Source of the DNA: Tilletiopsis washingtonensis
Taxonomy: Eukaryota > Basidiomycota > Exobasidiomycetes > Entylomatales
Length of the DNA: 64,000 bases
Reading direction: 5' to 3'
Assembly (NCBI RefSeq): GCF_003144115.1
Contig: NW_020312017.1
Coordinates: forward strand, 1 to 64,000
Shown here: positions 59,071 to 64,000 of the stretch, piece after piece
How the letters are laid out: every line of letters starts with the position of its first letter
Position numbering within the stretch: position 1 is the stretch's first letter
Position numbers and translations under genes: made by a program
Notes under the pieces: model-generated
What the model was told of the DNA's origin: nothing
The model's input: the letters and a program-made list of their open reading frames with translations, nothing else
Database searches by the model: none

Positions 59071-61070
59071 CGAGATGGAGGTGGGATGCGAGGAAGGAGC
59101 GGCGGCGAGGCGGCGTGGCTTTTTGGCGGGACGCGTCACGTGATGTCGCCTGCCCGGCCGCACCTCGAGCCGCTCTACTCGACTGCAGCGCCTGCGCAGC
59201 ACCTAGGCGCTTCATCTTGATGGAGGGGCCTGGGTACGGACAGCGAGTGCTTCTGCCAATGCGATTTTCGGCTCGCAGATGAGATGCAGGTGTGCTGAGC
59301 CCTCCAGCGCCTCCTGTCGCTTGCAGCGCGTGATCAGGCCCGCAGCACGGGGGTCGGCTGTCATCGCTCAGCCTGCGTCTCTTGCGCCCGTTGGTCGGCC
59401 CGTTGAGAGGGCGACGACAAGCTGCTCAAGAACAAGGACAGGTGCTCTCAGCTGCATCTCGCCACAGGAGTGTGTGTAGGGTCTGCGAAGGCCGCACCTT
59501 TAGGCGGGCTCGCAAGCCAAAGCTCTGCGCATGCGTCCCCGAGATCTTTCTCCCTACAACACACCCAGCAACAGCTGCGAGAAAGCTGCAAGAGTCTTCA
59601 GCCATCTTCAGCAGCATACTACGCAGATATTGAGACCTATAAGAGCTCGTTCTGAGCCCGGAGGTGCTTCGCCGGCGCAAGAGAGCTCGGAAGGTGGGGG
59701 CGAGCGGGTCCACACGCGACGGCCGCGTGCCTCCGAGCGGCCTGCCTCGCCGCACCCTTCCGTTGGGCTGGCCCTTGACGTGAAGCTAGCTTGCAGCGGA
59801 GTCCGAGCGGGCTGCATGCTGCGATGGGGCCTGCAGCGGCGTGCGGCGGCAGCTCAAGGCGCTTGCATCGGCGCTGCCGGCTGCTCCCAGCGTTCGGGCA
59901 GGCACCAGGGTTCGCTGCAGCGCTGGACCCTGAGCGGCGAGCCACGCAGATCTCGCGCGCTGCTGCAGCTGCGGTGCCTCCGCCTTGCTGCTGCGCCGCC
60001 GATGCTGTCGGCCGTGACCGTCCTGGCGGCCACTCCAGCAGACGGTCAGCTCGAGATCCGTCAGCCGCAGCGCAGCATCGGCCGCAGCGGCACCCTTCGC
60101 CTTGGCCCACACGATGAAGCAGCGCTCAGCGGCGCTTCCCACACCATGCCCTTCTGCGACTGCTGGACCCGCAGCCTGCTGGACCTGCTCCTCTCCCAAA
60201 GCGGCACCAAGACGTGTAACCACAGCAGCGGATCGAGTTCTCCGATGAGTGCTCTGCTGTGCTGGAAGCTTCCGCTGTGGAGCCGAGCCGAAGAAGGCGT
60301 CGACGGTCTATTTTGCGCTCGCAGGCGGCGCGCTGCGGGCCGCTGCACGCCACGCCGAGGTGCATCGATGGGAGCCTCGCCGTGGGAGCACCCGCGCGCC
60401 GAGTTTGGCGCATGGCGCAGCACGACCGCCCCCTGCTGTCTTCGCCAGCACTCTAACTCTTGCGATCGTCGCTCCAGAGCGGTGGCGCCCACTATGCGGG
60501 AAGCCGGACCTGACCGGCCTCCGGATTGAGGCAGGAGAACACAGAGAAGCGAGATTCCATCTGTCCCTGAAACACTACTCACGATCGCTGCTCCCAATTT
60601 CCCAGAGAGCGGCGAAGAGGCGAACGGCGCACGCGCACATTTCAATTTCGTCATGAGTGCCCCTCAGTTGCGTAGGGGGGCTGTGCTGCTCGCTCAGCAC
60701 TCCATGCGTAGACTCCAGAATGCAGCGTGCTGCTCGGTCAGAGGAAGGAGGGAGCCGAGGAGAAGAAGCGAGGAGGCTCCCTCTGACGGCGCGGGGACGG
60801 CGTGCAGCGGCAGGCGCCGCGCCGCGCCGCGCGGTCCAGACCCGGGCCGGCGACCTTGATCGCCGCGCGGCACGCCGCGGCGCGTTTAAGCTCGTCTCTC
60901 GCAGCGCTCCCGCAGCGCTGCGCCAGCGTACCATTCGCAGCCGCAGACCCCACGGACCGGTGTCCAGACCCCAGCACCGGTCCCTGCAGCATGCAGGGCC
61001 CTCGCTGCTGCGCCCTGCGTTCTGCGCTTCGGCTTTCGCTGGCCGCCCCGTGGGTCCGGCGTAGTGCCGC

Positions 61071-61095
61071 GACGACGACGACGACGACGACGACG
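61071..61095. repeat. (GAC)n microsatellite
   Basis: About eight consecutive GAC triplets lie in the long region upstream of the C2H2 gene. Confidence 0.9.
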
Positions 61096-61860
61096 AAGAG
61101 CAAGTCCAGACCGCCTCGCCCTGATGCTGTCTCGCACGGCCGGCAACTTAGGAGCTCGCCCGCCAGCACTCTCGCTCCTGACGGCTCTCGCACCCTGCCT
61201 GGAGATCGCTCTGCTTGTAAAGTCGCCGCCGCGTGCTGGTGCTGCTTGCTGCTGGTCAGCGCGATCAGGCTGCCGTATGGGCACCTCAACTGAAGCGAGG
61301 CGAGTTGCAGCGCCCGGAGAGACAGCGGCGATGGGCGTGGTGGCTGTCATGCACGCGCGGCGCGGTGACGCGTGGGCTTGCTGCGTGCGATGCAGCAGCG
61401 CACAGCAGCGCAGAAGCAGCATCGAGAGCTGGCTCTCTCACCCGGCCTGAATCTCGCAGCGCCGGGCTTTTGCTCGCGGCGGCCTTGGCTGGCGATCAGT
61501 GCAGGAAAGAGCTGATGCTCAGATGCAGATGCAGCACCCGTTCAGAGGCAGCAGCATGCAGGGCTCGTTTTAGAGGCAGCGCGGGGCGGCAGCAAGAGAG
61601 CGAGGCGTGGCGGCGCGCGGAGGATGAGATGCGGCGGCGCGGCGTGCGGCGCTGCACGCGCGCGGAGGCTGCTGCCGTGCCTGTCTGCCGCCGCCGATGG
61701 TGGGCGACCTCGCCGCCCGCGCCCGCGCACTCCATCGCGATCGAGCTCGCGCGTTCTGGCTGATGGACCCAGAATGGACCCCGGGTCGGCCTGAAGCTGC
61801 GCTCTCTCTCCCTCACCACCTCTTGCACACCCCTCGCTCACGTCCTACCGCACCCCAGAC

Positions 61861-61878
61861 GTCGTCGTCGTCGTCGTC
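61861..61878. repeat. (GTC)n microsatellite
   Basis: Six GTC triplets running into GCC triplets lie in the CT-rich leader region of the C2H2 gene. Confidence 0.85.
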
Positions 61879-62164
61879 GCCGCCGCCTTGTGATTTTCGC
61901 TGCTGCTCTCTGCCCTGCTGCCGCGCCCGCGTTCCGCCTGCTTCTCGCAGCGAAGAACGCCGATCTGCCGCGCGCCGCGCTGCACCGCTTCGCCTCTCAC
62001 CCTCGCGACCATCCCCGGGCGCCCACGCCGCCGCGCCCAGCCCAGCCTCCGGCTGCCGCGCGCTCGCTCGTGCTTCCTCCAGGAAGCCGGCTCTGGCGTG
62101 GGTGCTCCCTCAGCCCGCCCGTTCGCGCCGCGCCGCTCCTCGCCTCGGTGGCCCCAGCCGCCGC

Positions 62165-64000
62165 ATGACGTCCTTCTCCCTGCCGGGACGCGGCGTCTCC
62201 ATCCTCAACGACGCCACCGCCGAGAGCTCGCGCGCGGGCAGCAGCAGCAGCACCGGCGCTGCCGACGGCTCGGCCGCATGGTCGCGCAGCGGCTCGCCGC
62301 GCCGTGAGGCTCGCAGCACGGCGGCCAAGCGCAAGGCCATCGACCAGGGCCGCATCGACGCCGGCAACGCAACGCGCGCATGGCGCAAGACGACGGCCGC
62401 CGCCGCCGGCATCGGCCTCGGCGCCGCCGACCCCAACGAGGCCAGCGCGTCGAACAGCAACTCGGCCGCCCACTCGACGGACGCCTCCGAGGCGCCCAGC
62501 CCCAACCCCTCGCCGCCCGGCACGGCCTCGGGCGGCGGCAGCTCCGACGAGTCGCCCGGCTCGTCGGGCGGCTCGTACTTTGCCACCAAGGACGGCGGCT
62601 ACGGCAGCGGCATGCTCTCGAGCTCCATCAGCGGCACGGCGCGCTCCTACTCGACCGAGGCCACGTCGCTCGGCGACGGCTCGTGGGCGTCGGAGCGCAG
62701 CCGCAAGATGGAGCCGTCGAAGCTCGGCGTGCCGGCGGACACGCGCCGCATGGGCGGCGCCAGCCCCACGGCGCCGCGCGACTCCAAGGTGCTGAGCGAG
62801 CCGGGCCTCGTCACCTCGCCGCAGCCGATGGACAAGGACAGCCCCGACGCCGACGACGAGATCTCGCCGCCGAGCGGCACACACAACGGGCCCGGCGGCC
62901 ACGGCTCGCGCACGGGCATCGACGGTCACGAGAGCGGCGAGCCGGAGCGCACTCGGCGGCTCGCGTCCATGCGGCAAGGCTCCTCCACGTCGGGCATGGA
63001 CTGGGAGGACCAGCTGCCGCAGCCGCAGCGGTCGCACGGCGACTTTGTCGCGCCCATGCCGCCGCGGCAGAACTCCAAGCACCTCACCGTGCCCGGCACG
63101 GCTTCGCGCTCGTCGGACGACAGCAGTGGCCCGAGCCCGATGAGCACCTCGCAGGACTCCAGCCGCTCGCCAAGCATGGCCGTGACCAACGACGGCAGCA
63201 CCAGCTCCGCCTCGCACACGCCGTCGCAGCCGCTCACCGTCGGCGGCAAGAAGCGCTATCCGTGCCCGTTCCCGGGCTGCGAGAAGACCTTCTCGACCAG
63301 CGGCCACGCCGCGCGGCATCACCGCATCCACTCTGGTGAGTCGATCTCAAAGCTTTGCATCTCATGCCCCTGCTCACTCCCTTTCCAGGTCGCAAGCCGT
63401 ACCGCTGCACATTCCCCGGCTGCAAGGCTAGCTTCTCGCGCCAGGACAACAGCCTGCAGCACTACCGCACACACGTGCTGCACCCCAAGGGCCGCAGCGC
63501 CGCTGCCGTCGCCGGCAGCATCGACGCGTCCTCCGACGACCTCGGCTCGCTGCACCTCGATCCCGAGACGGAGGCCAGCGTGCAGCTCGGCCGCAAGGCA
63601 CTGCAGGAAGGCACAGCCATCGCCGTTGTGCAGGAAGTCGTCGGCCGCGACGGCCGCAAGGAGGAGGCCGTGGCACGCACCGTGGGCATGCCGCGTCTGC
63701 GCCGCGAGTCGATGCAGTCGGACGCCGACATGCGCGAGCTCGAGGAACTGCGCATGCGCCACGGCTCGAACGCGCCGCACGTCATGATCCGCAGCGCCTC
63801 GGGCGGCCCGGGCACCATGTCCGTGCACCACACGCCGCCGCGCATGCCCTACGCAGAGCACGGCCACCTGCCGAGCTCGTCGCCGCACCACATGTCGCAC
63901 GGCCACCTGGTGCACCACGCTGCGCCGCCGCACGTGGCTGCCTTTGCGCCTCCTCCGCCGCCGCACGCCGTCAACATCGTCGCCCGGCCCGTGCTCGTGA
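62165..64000 (+). CDS. C2H2 zinc-finger transcription factor, NRG1-like (3' end cut by window)
   Basis: The protein starts MTSFSLPGRGVSILNDATAE and has about 360 residues of Ser/Gly/Pro-rich disorder. Two C2H2 fingers follow, split by a 53-nt intron (63336-63388) in the inter-finger linker. Finger 1 is CPFPGCEKTFSTSGHAARHH with its second histidine in RIHSG; finger 2 is CTFPGCKASFSRQDNSLQHY with its second histidine in RTH. The STSGHxARHxRIHSG and FSRQDNxxQHYRTH residues are those of Nrg1-type repressors, which in yeasts act with Tup1-Ssn6 on glucose-, stress- and filamentation-responsive genes. After the fingers the sequence is again low in complexity (Pro/His-rich, SSSPHHMSHGHLVHH). The frame is open at the last base of the window, so the C-terminus is missing. 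The targets are inferred from the family only. Confidence 0.85.

Larger units (their letters stand above)
59071..62164. other. Long gene-poor region upstream of the NRG1-like gene
   Basis: This 3.1-kb region lies between two divergently oriented genes. A minus-strand exon-like frame at 60307-59786 (173 codons, preceded by an AAATAG acceptor) is the best candidate for an unrecognised gene but has no family match by eye. A (GAC)n run is at 61071-61095 and a (GTC)n run at 61861-61878. Bases 61800-61870 are CT-rich. The rest shows no gene, RNA or transposon. Confidence 0.4.

Noticed and set aside
61071-61095. The (GAC)n run as a possible poly-acidic coding tract
   Set aside because: No supported reading frame carries it; it is treated as a microsatellite.

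Overview
This is the left end of a chromosome from a GC-rich, intron-rich fungus, very probably a basidiomycete and perhaps one of the Ustilaginomycotina. The first 101 bases are AACCCT repeats (the C-rich strand of a TTAGGG telomere). Nearly every gene is split by short introns, mostly 45-80 nt, with GTGAGT-type donors, a CTGAC-like branch site and CAG acceptors. Start codons are usually preceded by a pyrimidine-rich leader on the coding strand. The gene set (myosin-motor chitin synthase with a cytochrome b5-like module, Zn2Cys6 regulator, ALE1, VAC14, peroxisomal ANT1) is fungal.

Layout. 0-10 kb: telomere, a PXA-domain gene starting about 220 bp from the repeat, a membrane-anchored SDR16C-type dehydrogenase, the ALE1 lysophospholipid acyltransferase, a PA/RING membrane E3 ligase and the ESCRT-III protein DID2/CHMP1. 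10-20 kb: UDP-glucose pyrophosphorylase (UGP1), a small orphan gene, SEC18/NSF and a cyclopropane-synthase-like methyltransferase. 20-31 kb: a disordered orphan protein convergent with a RhoGEF, then NAA10 and the TRAPP subunit BET3. 31-44 kb: a Zn2Cys6 transcription factor, VPS51 (GARP), VAC14 and a USP-family deubiquitinase. 44-51 kb: a PTS1-bearing alpha/beta hydrolase, an Oxidored-like protein and the ANT1/PMP47 carrier. 51.6-58 kb: a 2025-residue myosin-chitin synthase. 58-59 kb: mitochondrial ribosomal protein uL5m. 62 kb to the end: an NRG1-like two-finger C2H2 factor, cut by the window edge.

The genes are mostly ordinary housekeeping functions, not a cluster. Membrane traffic and endolysosomal function are heavily represented (PXA protein, PA-RING ligase, DID2, SEC18, BET3, VPS51, VAC14). 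UGP1 and the chitin synthase both bear on wall synthesis. The hydrolase and ANT1 both point to peroxisomes. I found no transposon, rRNA, tRNA or repeat array beyond the telomere, microsatellites and one diverged duplication upstream of SEC18. Where exon joins were worked out, the coding sums are whole codons (SDR 345 aa, DID2 205, NAA10 153, BET3 211, VPS51 179, uL5m 289, chitin synthase 2025, PXA 500). Other multi-exon genes have reliable outer limits but some internal joins remain inferred.

The most unusual observations are structural: a 16-nt microexon that encodes two zinc-binding cysteines of the Zn2Cys6 factor, a 4-nt first coding exon in VAC14, and a lipase-like hydrolase ending in a peroxisomal ARM tripeptide. 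I see no convincing undescribed multi-gene system.
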